A stretch of 64,000 nt of DNA from NCBI GenBank assembly GCA_029309925.1, contig JARKND010000001.1, positions 1,984,001-2,048,000 on the forward strand, read 5' to 3'. The DNA comes from Fulvivirgaceae bacterium JP3-4. GTDB lineage: Bacteria > Bacteroidota > Bacteroidia > Cytophagales > Cyclobacteriaceae. The notes beneath the pieces were generated by a model that saw only the letters and a list, made by a program, of their open reading frames with translations, was not told the origin of the DNA and searched no databases. Of the stretch, positions 17,211-25,386 are shown piece by piece (the first letter of the stretch is position 1; every line of letters starts with the position of its first letter). A program made the translations under genes and the position numbers.

Positions 17211-20129
17211 CTAATGCCGAATTTTAAGGATTATTTTTTTTAGTCCGGGGATGTCACTCCATGCGTGCAAGTTTTTTAGAGTATTGGGGCGTATGTAATC
17301 GACTCCGGAGAGCACAAGCAGATCTGCGTAGAGCTGAAGTATTTTGCTCGTTCCGGTTGGAGGCTTTGCGGGCAGCTGTTCGACCAGAGCGCTTAACATT
17401 TTTGTAAGCTCAGAATTGTGCAGGGTCGATATCTTTAAAAATTGTTCGGTGACCACGTCTACGAACCGCTTTACGGGCGCATACTCTCCGGTGAGATGCG
17501 CGCCTAAAACTTTACCCATCACCTCGGAATCGATCATTACTTTCTGGACACCCTCTACCCAAATCTGCGCTGCGATTGACCTTACTGTTTTGTCGCTCGT
17601 GAGCATACAGGTAGCAAGGAATACGTGCGAAAAGCCACACCACCGGAAGGTCAGTCCCGTAAGAGCATGCAGTGTCCTTACGAGCATTCTTTTGTCAGTA
17701 TCGTTCCGGATTAAACTCACTTGCAGGAAACGCGCACACACATGAGCGAGCAGGGGAGTTGGATTTGACGGGAACAAATAAATCAATCGCTCAATGTCAT
17801 TGATTTGGTGGTCAATCCACTGCGCGCGCAAGGATATTAATTCGAAAAGACTGTAAGGCTGATGGCGAGGCGGGATCATCTTATCAAACTGAAAATGTTC
17901 TGATAAAAAGGGAGTTTCGTCAATAGGTTCAGCGGAAGGTAAAGTCACTCTCATCACATGACGGTTGGCCGAGCCGTTTTCGTTGGTGTTAACATGCTGG
18001 CCGAGATGTGTGGAACCAGGGTTCTCAGCCGTCAATGCCCAGTGAACATCACCGGTAAAGACGGTTGAGGGAACGGTTGAATAAACGAAATTCTGGAATT
18101 CGGCATACTTGTGCTCAGGTGATTTTCTCATGGCTGCCATAAACCAAACAGCTTCCATGGAAAATGGCGCGACTGGCCGTGTGTCTTCGTCCCATAAAAA
18201 TTCAAGAATATGCAGGATTTCTCCATGAAGAGATTCCTTCGCATCCTGTAATGCTTTCGCGTGACCGAACGGTGCAAGGCGCGAGACAGCAGTCTGAAAA
18301 TCTACATTATCTGGTATGCAGCCGTTAATCTGGAACTCTTTAAGACGGCTTACAAGTATAACCGGATCAAGATACCCATGTCTGTGCGTGGGGGTAGAAA
18401 GTATCGGTAATCGACTTTCGGTCCGAATCTGCTCATAAGCAAACAGCAGAATTCCTTTGTGAATAAGGTAAGTGTTGTCAGTAAAATTCGTGCGCCATTT
18501 TAACAGTGGCTGTATTTTCGATTCGTATCCGGGGATTCTTTCTTCAGTTTCCTTTTCGCTGCGCTGGAACTTTTCCTGCAATGATCTCAAACGTACTGTG
18601 TCCGCTGGAAAACGCTCGATCAGAAGCATAAAAACATCCACGAAAAAGGTGGCGAGCAGATGATCAAGGTATCCTGTCGTGGAGCGGAAGTCGCTCACAA
18701 CAATGGTGAGGGCACGTTGTAACGCAGCCTCGAATTTTTCCAGGGCTGGTCCCTTCAACTGATCCTGCATGTTCACCAGCCCAGCGGGAAGCAAATCAAT
18801 GTGCAGCGGATCATTGTTTTCAAAAGCCTGGCTTGAAAGATACAGGAGATCCTCAACGGATTCTGGAAGGGGGACGGTGGGTGTTGCGTCAATGAGCATG
18901 ACGGGGAAAGGCTGATTCGTGCGGCTTCTTTCAAGCGATTCCCAGCCTGGTGACACTAATGCAGATAAAGTTTGCCTGGATGTCGTTGAGAGTGTATCTG
19001 TGTACCTCCTGAGTTGATCCGTCTGCAAAGTAGACGGTAAAACATCCGCGTGCCTGATCAACAGGTCACACGCTTTTGCCTGCACGTCATGATCGGTGTT
19101 GATAAATGCCTGACATGCGGCCAGTAGGATCTCAGCGGAAAAGCGATTTTTGCGGCTGATAAGTTTGTTGAAGATCCATAACGTAGAGAGAACAACTGAT
19201 TTCGTGTTAGAGGACAGAAGAACATTAGTCGTGGTTAAAAATCCTTCCAGATTGAAGTGACTTTCGAGGCAAATCTTCTTGACGAAATTCAACGTCCCAT
19301 TGACGGGCCGGCTGTGCTGAGAACTCAGACTGCTGAACAGTTCTGTCTGAAGGGCCATGAGCTCCGAAGTTGTCGGCTCTAACGCTTCAAACAATCCTAT
19401 GAACCAACCTGAAAGGCCTTTGTTAAAGTTCCTGACAGTAGCCAGTAAACTTTGTCTTAGCACTTCCATTCTGCTTATCAACTTGTTAGACACCAGGTAT
19501 CTAAAAGTTGTTATCCAAATATCTTCCTGATCATTTGGCGTACCAAAATGGCGATAGTAATTGTCGCATGTTTCTATTGCACTTGGATAATGAAAAATCA
19601 GCCAAATATGCTTTTCAAGTGTTACTTTCCTTTTTTCAAGATTAGAAGGGGCAAAGGCTAGCTTCCCCCAGCGCCTGGTGAAGATAGCGTCTGTGATTTT
19701 GCTTGCGATCAGTTCGTCCGAAAGGTAAAGGTGATACTTTTCCGCCAGTTGCAGCGCCTCTTCATATTGGAAGTGCTGCGGCAGCGCGTTTGTTTTTACA
19801 AGGTCGTTGAGGTAGTCGCCAAACCAATCAGGGCAATACGATTTTAGCAACACGTCTAAAAAACGGTTGTCCAGGATTTGGCCCAAACTATCAAACTTAG
19901 AATAATCAGTTCTGTTAAGGCACATGAAGGCCGTAGCAAAGATGAGTTCAAGTTGAGCGGAAGAGGCAACCCTGCCACCGTTATCGCGATAACGCAGATA
20001 AGGCGCGGTCCAGGTGATGAAGCCTTTTGACAACTCCTTCTTTTCACCTGAAGCCAGCGTTTTGAGCTGAGCAATTAGTTCAGTATGGTGTGCTTTAAGA
20101 ATCAGCCCGGTTATCGTAGTAAGTGTCAT
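17211..20129 (-). CDS. DUF6493-family large helical protein
   Basis: The protein has about 972 residues from ATG 20129 (MTLTTITGLILKAHHTELIA). An upstream in-frame ATG at 20180 lies inside the SWIM gene and adds a basic leader, so it is less likely. It is almost entirely helical, with repeat-like helix pairs typical of HEAT-type solenoids, and no catalytic motif is visible. The order SWIM zinc-finger protein then DUF6493 protein, with a 35-bp overlap, is a recurring pair in Bacteroidota and supports the family call. Function is unknown; a protein-interaction scaffold working with the SWIM partner is the simplest reading. Confidence 0.75.
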   Translation of the reverse strand: MTLTTITGLILKAHHTELIAQLKTLASGEKKELSKGFITWTAPYLRYRDNGGRVASSAQLELIFATAFMCLNRTDYSKFDSLGQILDNRFLDVLLKSYCPDWFGDYLNDLVKTNALPQHFQYEEALQLAEKYHLYLSDELIASKITDAIFTRRWGKLAFAPSNLEKRKVTLEKHIWLIFHYPSAIETCDNYYRHFGTPNDQEDIWITTFRYLVSNKLISRMEVLRQSLLATVRNFNKGLSGWFIGLFEALEPTTSELMALQTELFSSLSSQHSRPVNGTLNFVKKICLESHFNLEGFLTTTNVLLSSNTKSVVLSTLWIFNKLISRKNRFSAEILLAACQAFINTDHDVQAKACDLLIRHADVLPSTLQTDQLRRYTDTLSTTSRQTLSALVSPGWESLERSRTNQPFPVMLIDATPTVPLPESVEDLLYLSSQAFENNDPLHIDLLPAGLVNMQDQLKGPALEKFEAALQRALTIVVSDFRSTTGYLDHLLATFFVDVFMLLIERFPADTVRLRSLQEKFQRSEKETEERIPGYESKIQPLLKWRTNFTDNTYLIHKGILLFAYEQIRTESRLPILSTPTHRHGYLDPVILVSRLKEFQINGCIPDNVDFQTAVSRLAPFGHAKALQDAKESLHGEILHILEFLWDEDTRPVAPFSMEAVWFMAAMRKSPEHKYAEFQNFVYSTVPSTVFTGDVHWALTAENPGSTHLGQHVNTNENGSANRHVMRVTLPSAEPIDETPFLSEHFQFDKMIPPRHQPYSLFELISLRAQWIDHQINDIERLIYLFPSNPTPLLAHVCARFLQVSLIRNDTDKRMLVRTLHALTGLTFRWCGFSHVFLATCMLTSDKTVRSIAAQIWVEGVQKVMIDSEVMGKVLGAHLTGEYAPVKRFVDVVTEQFLKISTLHNSELTKMLSALVEQLPAKPPTGTSKILQLYADLLVLSGVDYIRPNTLKNLHAWSDIPGLKKIILKIRH

Positions 20130-21606
20130 AGGACCTGCCCGTTTTTTTTTCAACCGCAATAATATGTTTGCACAGTCCACGCTTTGCCTGATGTTTGCCG
20201 AACCACTCGCAGGTACAACGCCTGGAATTACTCTCTATTAAAATGAAGTGCGAGACACCATCACCCATCACCTTCGCCTCGATGCGTGTATCGGTTTTCA
20301 AAGTGATTTCAACTTTGCCCTCACGCAGTAGTTTATCGGCCCCTTTCAAGCGCGGATTGTGAGCCAGAATCCGGTCGAGCCTGAAGGGTAATCTTCGGTG
20401 GAAAAAGTGATTTTCATCGAGGTCATATCCTAATAACCCGAGTGCCGAGAGTCGCGCAGTAATCATTTCTACTTTCCGAAGGTCGAGACCGTGATTGATC
20501 GACAAGAGCAGCGGGTTAAATTCCTGGTTTGCGTAGCTAAAGTTTTTCACCGCATTAATCCACGGCTCCGGGAGATCCGCAAGCAATGACCCGAGTATTG
20601 CACCATCTCCTGAAAATCCCTGGTAAGGGTCCCGAGAAAGTGAGAATGTGAACCGTAAAGCATCAAAGTAAAGTTGGAACGTCACTGACTGTCTTGAAGG
20701 AGGTTGAAAAATCCGCAACTCATTGATATAAGGCAACAACGGATCGATAAGCTTCAGCCGATGGATTCCCCCTATGATGATGCCATCAGATACGTTGACT
20801 GGACAGAACGTTGGCTTATTTCCTCTGTTAATAAGTGAATAATCAGAACGGGTTTTTTGGCGGGGAAGACTTTGAAATAGTTGAAGGGCTTGCGTTCGTG
20901 TCAGAATGAAATGTCTCTCAGAACCAGCGAGGTAATGCTGAACCGTTGCCAATCCTTTGATCCACCGAGAGGGCAGCGGAACCTTTCGTTCAATTATTTT
21001 TTCATTACCCTTCGAAAAGCTCACCCCAAGATGACCAACGGAAAAGACTAGCTTATCAGCCCTCGTCACTGTCCCCAATGCGCTGATCAGGGGCTGATTA
21101 AAATCAACGTTAGTTGTTCCGCGCGAAGGAAATTCTCCGTCATGTCCGTCAGGAAGGATATCAACTCGTCCGTAAGCACCATTGCAGTTTGAAAAGCCCT
21201 CGAATCGGATTTTTTCATTTCCTGCGGTGACAATCGGATCCCTGCCTTGCAGGGAAATTGGGACGTTCCGCCCAAGAATTGGATGGGCTTTATGCGCGAA
21301 GAATGACTGGACAATATTTTGCAGCGCAATTAAACATCTGGATGTGACGTAGGGGTGCATTAGCCTACCGTAAAAGAAACAGTCTGCTTTATCCGCAGCA
21401 TCCTCGCAATACTGTGACAAAAACAATTCGTTTACGCCAACATTTCGTTTGAAAGTTGATGCGATGTTGTAACGATATGTCACTGTTTCAGACAAAACGG
21501 AAATGTTTCGCGAGGCGATAGCTGCAGACGTCTGCGAATTTTGACTTAATCGGTGTGGTTTTATAAACGGTAACCATTCATCCTGCCAAGGATGGTGGTA
21601 GAGCAA
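20095..21606 (-). CDS. SWIM zinc-finger protein
   Basis: This 503-residue soluble protein has a mainly beta and helical body of unknown fold. A SWIM motif (C-x-C-xn-C-x-H) lies close to the C-terminus, at CTCEWFGKHQAKRGLCKH about 20 residues before the end. SWIM fingers bind DNA or proteins with zinc. It is the upstream partner of the overlapping DUF6493 gene. No helicase or nuclease motif is visible in the rest. The start at 21606 is the first ATG of the frame and lies against the truncated transglutaminase region. Confidence 0.85.
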   Translation of the reverse strand: MLYHHPWQDEWLPFIKPHRLSQNSQTSAAIASRNISVLSETVTYRYNIASTFKRNVGVNELFLSQYCEDAADKADCFFYGRLMHPYVTSRCLIALQNIVQSFFAHKAHPILGRNVPISLQGRDPIVTAGNEKIRFEGFSNCNGAYGRVDILPDGHDGEFPSRGTTNVDFNQPLISALGTVTRADKLVFSVGHLGVSFSKGNEKIIERKVPLPSRWIKGLATVQHYLAGSERHFILTRTQALQLFQSLPRQKTRSDYSLINRGNKPTFCPVNVSDGIIIGGIHRLKLIDPLLPYINELRIFQPPSRQSVTFQLYFDALRFTFSLSRDPYQGFSGDGAILGSLLADLPEPWINAVKNFSYANQEFNPLLLSINHGLDLRKVEMITARLSALGLLGYDLDENHFFHRRLPFRLDRILAHNPRLKGADKLLREGKVEITLKTDTRIEAKVMGDGVSHFILIESNSRRCTCEWFGKHQAKRGLCKHIIAVEKKTGRSYDTYYDNRADS

Positions 21607-21697
21607 ATGGCCTTAAAAAAAAATGGGACCACCAGAAATGATGGCGCAGGCGCGAGGATGAAGTTACATCGATTTCCTAAAGCTTGAAACAACAGAA

Positions 21698-22294
21698 GTG
21701 CTGTCGGAAATGCGGGCTATTGTCATGGAAATGCAAGACCCCGATAGCAGCCCTCTTGCGTACGCTAGTAAATTTTGCACGTATGTATGCAAAAATTTCG
21801 TGTATAAAAAAGGAATCACCACGGTCGACACAACGTTAAGTGAGATCTGGAAATTGAAAACCGGTGTGTGCCAGGATTTCACCCATGTTTTACTTGCCAT
21901 GCTGAGGCTGGTCGGAATTCCTGCTCGATATGTTAGCGGGTACATCTGTCCGGACAAAAACGGCATGCGCGGTGAAGGTGCAACGCACGCATGGGCCGAG
22001 GCATACATTCCATTCGCGGGATGGATTGGATTTGATCCAACCAATGATTGCCTGGCAACGGAAAACCACGTGAGACTGGCTGTGGGCAGAAACTTTTACG
22101 ACTGCTCACCGGTAAGAGGAACCTACCGCGGCACAAGCAACCACACACTTGAAGTGGCCGTGGCAGTTTCGTATGAGGGTGGACGAAATAGTGTTTCAGA
22201 GAGCCAAAAGGTAAATGAGCCTTCAGAAGATCCAGCTACTTCTTATACGAAAAATTCATTCAGGCGCCATCAGGAGATGCAGCAACAACAGTAG
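21698..22294 (+). CDS. Transglutaminase-like protein, 5'-truncated
   Basis: The frame starts with a GTG at 21698 and gives 198 residues. It keeps the full transglutaminase core: catalytic Cys in KTGVCQDFTHVLLAML, His in GATHAWAEAYI, Asp in GFDPTND. The frame runs upstream only to a TGA at about 21660, with a few family-like residues (YIDFLKLETTE) still readable. The N-terminal domain usual in this family (total about 270-290 residues) is missing. The C-terminal 40 residues are Ser/Gln-rich. It probably represents a gene that lost its 5' third; whether a shortened enzyme is made is unclear. Confidence 0.7.
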   Translation: MLSEMRAIVMEMQDPDSSPLAYASKFCTYVCKNFVYKKGITTVDTTLSEIWKLKTGVCQDFTHVLLAMLRLVGIPARYVSGYICPDKNGMRGEGATHAWAEAYIPFAGWIGFDPTNDCLATENHVRLAVGRNFYDCSPVRGTYRGTSNHTLEVAVAVSYEGGRNSVSESQKVNEPSEDPATSYTKNSFRRHQEMQQQQ

Positions 22295-22497
22295 TGTAAC
22301 GGATCGTGTCAGGAATACTGTGATCGTGACACTGATTGGCAAACACGATAAGACATTGTGAGATTAAAGTAGAGTGCTAATCTTCATTGAGAATAAACAT
22401 AGACACCCTGGCGAGCTAAATAATAAGGCGCTTCCCGCTGGCGCCTGTCAATTCTTTTTTCTTTGAATTACTCTCTTATACGAAGTTAGAGGAACTA

Positions 22498-22578
22498 TTA
22501 GGAATCCCGGATGAAGGGAAGAACGATAGTAAACGTTGCCCCGACAATTTGTTCAACGGTTGCACTTCTGGGCCACGG
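22498..22578 (-). pseudogene. Remnant of a histidine kinase C-terminus
   Basis: Directly after the stop of the ASCH gene, in the same frame, the reverse strand reads on with VEQIVGATFTIVLPFIRDS and a stop at 22498. The string VGATFTIVLP matches the end of a HATPase_c domain. Only about 26 codons remain, so this is the tail of a lost kinase gene. Confidence 0.55.
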
Positions 22579-23028
22579 TTACCGCTTGTTTTCTGGAAAT
22601 GCCTTTATATTCTTTTTTGGAATAATCTCTATATCGCCTGGTATAGAAATATCAAAAAGACTTTGCCATGCACCTGAAATCCTTTGTGGTGAGAACTCAA
22701 AATCACGGCTAAAATGCCTCCAGTTTTTGATTAAGAAACAATTGAGTTTCGGGTTAAATTTTACTCCGGCTGCTTTCTCATCTTCTTTTTTCATGGGCCT
22801 TATTTTCCATAGCTCCACAATGCATAAAGCCTTGCCGGCATTTTTACCAACTGAGTTTGATTTTCCGCAGCAAATCACAATATCACCACGATACTTAAAA
22901 GTTCTGAACCTTGTTTCTATAGTTTTTTCCCCGTTCTTTATCCAATCCGCATATGGGGCGCCTGGATAATCGTTCATAATTAATGCCTTGTATATTCTTT
23001 GCTTTTCTCTCATTGAAAAAGATACCAC
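22579..23028 (-). CDS. ASCH-domain protein
   Basis: This 149-residue soluble protein (start at M1 or M6) has the ASCH fold pattern: first strand YKALIMNDYPGAPYADWI, the signature NGEKTIETRFRTFKYRGDIVICCGKS, then KALCIVELWKIRPM. ASCH domains are RNA-binding modules related to PUA; some are amidohydrolases for modified cytidine. The C-terminal half carries conserved aromatic and proline residues (NCFLIKNWRHF). It sits among gene remnants and seems to have been inserted where a histidine kinase was. Confidence 0.8.
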   Translation of the reverse strand: MVSFSMREKQRIYKALIMNDYPGAPYADWIKNGEKTIETRFRTFKYRGDIVICCGKSNSVGKNAGKALCIVELWKIRPMKKEDEKAAGVKFNPKLNCFLIKNWRHFSRDFEFSPQRISGAWQSLFDISIPGDIEIIPKKNIKAFPENKR

Positions 23029-23040
23029 AATTTTAAAGCC

Positions 23041-23397
23041 ATGCTTGCGTTTCGCACTCTTCAGATCTATGCGGGCAAGCCAGCCGAGCTGGTGTTCCCA
23101 ATCTCAATTATCCGTCCTGGGATTTTTTGTGCTTCTGCTCGGCATCATGAATTTGTCTTCGCGCAACAAATACTGACGACCGAGAAAATTAAACCATGGA
23201 AATTGGTTGGGATCAAACTTGTGATTAGCACCATAGCAGCCACCGGGTCGGTGTGGGTGATGACGATGGTAAATTTTCATGCTGGCGTAGCACTTTTGTT
23301 TTTGGGTCTTCTGTTTATTCTTGTAGGCCTCGGTTTCGTGGACCTTAGTAGAATTTCTTTTCCATCAGCGCAAATCGTGAAGAAAATAGGCGCATAG
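23041..23397 (+). CDS. Hypothetical membrane protein, possibly frameshift-damaged
   Basis: The 118-residue frame ends in two clear hydrophobic helices (VGIKLVISTIAATGSVWVMT and AGVALLFLGLLFILVGLGFV). The part between residues 20 and 40 looks non-native, while the next frame over the same bases encodes a better hydrophobic stretch (LGFFVLLLGIMNL). Two compensating indels in an ancestral three-helix protein would explain this. It is divergent from the ASCH gene by 12 bp. No family is recognised. Confidence 0.4.
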   Translation: MLAFRTLQIYAGKPAELVFPISIIRPGIFCASARHHEFVFAQQILTTEKIKPWKLVGIKLVISTIAATGSVWVMTMVNFHAGVALLFLGLLFILVGLGFVDLSRISFPSAQIVKKIGA

Positions 23398-23454
23398 GTG
23401 AAAATGGATTTCGTCCTGGCGGGAAAGAGTCAGCCTACCTTGTCTGTTAGAAAC

Positions 23455-23487
23455 AGCACCCTGCAAAGTTTCTGGATGCGGGGTGCT
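23455..23487. terminator. Hairpin between convergent genes
   Basis: AGCACCCTGC (23455-23464) and GCGGGGTGCT (23478-23487) pair with one mismatch around a 13-base loop. They lie between the convergent genes ending at 23397 and 23529. No long T-tract follows, so terminator function is uncertain. Confidence 0.35.
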
Positions 23488-23528
23488 TGACTAAAGAAAC
23501 ACGTCACGAATACAGCCAGTTTTTCGTG

Positions 23529-24044
23529 TTATCTGACAGCTTGTTTTTTGATTTTCACTGACGCCATATAATTGTTGACGTAGTTTGAAATTGTCTTCAA
23601 CGCAATCAGGCCAATAATCTCAAAGATCTCCTGTTCCGGTACATCCTGGTCTTCAAAAAAGTCGAGGACAAGGTCGGAATAGCGATCGCTGCCGGAATAG
23701 TAAATGTATTCCGCGGCCTGTAACAGCGTGTTAAGTCTGCTGTTACTGGTGTTGTCATGTTTGATGATCGCCTGAGTATCGGCATCCGAAAGACCAGCTT
23801 TCTTGACCAGATAGGAGTGTCCCTTCATGCATGAATCACACTTATTCAGCGCAGAAATCTTTAATTCGATTGCATTGATCTCCAGATCAGTAAGAGACGA
23901 CTTTTCCATTGTTTGCGTTCCGATGAGGTATAGGTATGACAAAGGGACGCTCCTCTCTGCCATTTCTTTAATGACACCCGGTACCACACCATAGCTTTCG
24001 TTTGAAAGCGAATAGACTTCTTCTTTTGTTATCTGAGTTTTCAT
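23529..24044 (-). CDS. Carboxymuconolactone decarboxylase/AhpD-like protein
   Basis: This 171-residue all-helical soluble protein has the AhpD-type redox motif C-x2-C-x3-H at C69, C72 and H76 (NKCDSCMKGHSYLV) and an upstream acidic helix with E60. AhpD-like proteins are peroxidase partners using the disulfide couple. It is the second gene of a two-gene unit with DUF6526 (12-bp gap), preceded by the palindrome that also marks the MarR gene. It is therefore probably controlled by that repressor and may serve oxidative or electrophile stress. Confidence 0.9.
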   Translation of the reverse strand: MKTQITKEEVYSLSNESYGVVPGVIKEMAERSVPLSYLYLIGTQTMEKSSLTDLEINAIELKISALNKCDSCMKGHSYLVKKAGLSDADTQAIIKHDNTSNSRLNTLLQAAEYIYYSGSDRYSDLVLDFFEDQDVPEQEIFEIIGLIALKTISNYVNNYMASVKIKKQAVR

Positions 24045-24056
24045 AATTGTATTTTT

Positions 24057-24485
24057 TCAGACCCGCATCAAATCGGGGTTCCATTGAATAATTTGCTTTT
24101 TTATTTCTTCTGGCCTCTTATTTACAGTTTCGGAATCAGCGACCAGCCTAACAAATTCGGGATCACTTGCAAAGCGCATGGCAAGAAGTTGTCCGGTAGT
24201 AAACCGGTCTTCAAGTTCCTCAAGCCTTTTGCTTGTAAGTTCGAAATAGCGGAGGCGCAGTTCAAGTCGAATAATCCGATCCTGATTCTTCTTGGCATAG
24301 TCTCTTGCCAGGAATATTGCCAGATGGAGAATGACGGCAGCAACTACGAATGCTGTCGATCCAACGGAAACGTTCAATACCATGTTCAGTATCGAAATGG
24401 GGATCAATGCCAGTGATACCGGTACCGCGAAATAGTGATACAATGGGTGGACGCGCACGTGGTTAACAAATGATTGTGTTTTCAT
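24057..24485 (-). CDS. DUF6526-family membrane protein
   Basis: The protein has 142 residues from ATG 24485 (MKTQSFVNHVRVHPLYHYF). A longer frame to 24536 would cover the operator palindrome. Two helices follow the short N-terminus (about 18-36 and 42-62, with VSLALIPISILNMVL). A charged cytoplasmic domain with IIRLELRLRYFELT and a conserved RFASDPEFVRLV segment completes it. The pattern 'N-H-..-P-Y-H' at the start is typical of DUF6526. It is the first gene of the operon with the AhpD-like gene. Confidence 0.85.
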   Translation of the reverse strand: MKTQSFVNHVRVHPLYHYFAVPVSLALIPISILNMVLNVSVGSTAFVVAAVILHLAIFLARDYAKKNQDRIIRLELRLRYFELTSKRLEELEDRFTTGQLLAMRFASDPEFVRLVADSETVNKRPEEIKKQIIQWNPDLMRV

Positions 24486-24524
24486 GCTTTTATTGTAAGT
24501 AAGTTTAACAGAGATTAATAATGA

Positions 24525-24536
24525 TTGATATATCAA
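24525..24536. promoter_or_regulatory. MarR operator, copy 1 (TTGATATATCAA)
   Basis: A perfect 12-bp palindrome, 40 bp upstream of the DUF6526 start and 19 bp downstream of the MarR stop. The same 12 bp lie at the MarR start. Two identical palindromes flanking a MarR gene are the expected picture for an operator bound by that repressor. Confidence 0.7.
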
Positions 24537-24554
24537 CTATTTGTGTAAAATTTT

Positions 24555-24989
24555 TTATTCCAGGTTTTTTATGATTTTTTCCAATCCCTTACGCAGCGTT
24601 TCCAATTCTTTCTCACTGATTTCTTCAATGCCCTTTCTCCTGACACGTTTCACAATCATCAAAGCCTCTTCAGAAAACTTAATTCCTGCCGTAGTGAGGC
24701 TTAGTTCATACACTCGTTTATCAGCTCCAGGATCCTTTTTTACAAGCTTTTTTTCCAATAGTAAGTCAAGTATACGCGTAATCGATGCCCTGTCTTTAAA
24801 AATGGCGTTGGCCAACTCAATTTGAGTGATCCGCTCAGAATCACCGATTTTCTTTAAAACCAGCCACTGATCTACTGTGATAGACAATCCTGCCTCAGCA
24901 AATCGGATTTGGGAGTGTCTTCGAACTACCTTATTAGTCTTTTCGATGAGGTAGTACAAAATGTCCTCAAGTTTTTGATCTTTTGCCAT
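24555..24989 (-). CDS. MarR-family transcriptional regulator
   Basis: This 144-residue dimeric winged-helix regulator has a dimerisation helix at 1-30. The DNA-binding helices are at about 35-85, with ITQIELANAIFKDRASITRILDLLLEKKLV. The wing follows (KKDPGADKRVYELSLT), with a C-terminal dimerisation helix ending in EKIIKNLE. MarR proteins release DNA on binding phenolics or on cysteine oxidation; there is no obvious sensing cysteine here. Its own start is four bases from a palindrome that recurs upstream of the next operon, pointing to autoregulation and control of the DUF6526-AhpD unit. Confidence 0.92.
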   Translation of the reverse strand: MAKDQKLEDILYYLIEKTNKVVRRHSQIRFAEAGLSITVDQWLVLKKIGDSERITQIELANAIFKDRASITRILDLLLEKKLVKKDPGADKRVYELSLTTAGIKFSEEALMIVKRVRRKGIEEISEKELETLRKGLEKIIKNLE

Positions 24990-24992
24990 AAT

Positions 24993-25006
24993 GTTGATAT
25001 ATCAAC
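24993..25006. promoter_or_regulatory. MarR operator, copy 2 (GTTGATATATCAAC)
   Basis: A perfect 14-bp palindrome directly upstream of the MarR ATG (24989), containing the 12-bp core found also at 24525. It would block initiation of the MarR gene itself. Confidence 0.7.
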
Positions 25007-25046
25007 GATAAGGTCGTAAAAAAGTTGGGCACTTAGAAATTTTTTT

Positions 25047-25190
25047 TCAACGTTGTTTGAATGACATCCGTATCGTTTTAAAATTGAGGAACTGAGCATT
25101 GAGGGCCCAAAGGGCGGTGCCGATGCTCGTGAATATTGCCCCATGCAATGCTTAGGTTGATAAAAGGGAGCGCAAAGATAAGCTCCAGGA
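25047..25190 (-). pseudogene. Remnant of a membrane-protein gene
   Basis: The reverse strand reads a hydrophobic stretch LLELIFALPFINLSIAWGNI. After a shift of frame near 25130 it continues with SIGTALWALNAQFLNFKTIR, followed by a stop at 25047. The first part is preceded by an in-frame stop. This fits a small membrane-protein gene broken by frameshift and stop. The family is unknown. Confidence 0.35.
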
Positions 25191-25386
25191 GCCATTTTCA
25201 TGATCGATTGCAAAAAACGCCTAAGTTGTCGGCCGATTAAAATTGTACGATGGGCTTGTTGAATTTTTCTCTTACAAGGACACACAAGCTAACAATATCA
25301 TTCGCGTCAAACCGAAGGCTGAACTTGTTTACCAAACTGGTTTTATGCGACTAAGGAACACTTTGGCGCGGGTGTATGTCGATGCA

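Noticed and set aside
22428-22449. GC hairpin near 22.43 kb as a terminator
   Set aside because: The T-tract is separated from the stem by several bases, and the stem is short.
24926-25285. 119-residue reverse frame over the MarR start region
   Set aside because: It overlaps the MarR gene and its operator and has no sensible composition; the hydrophobic pieces in other frames explain the sequence better.
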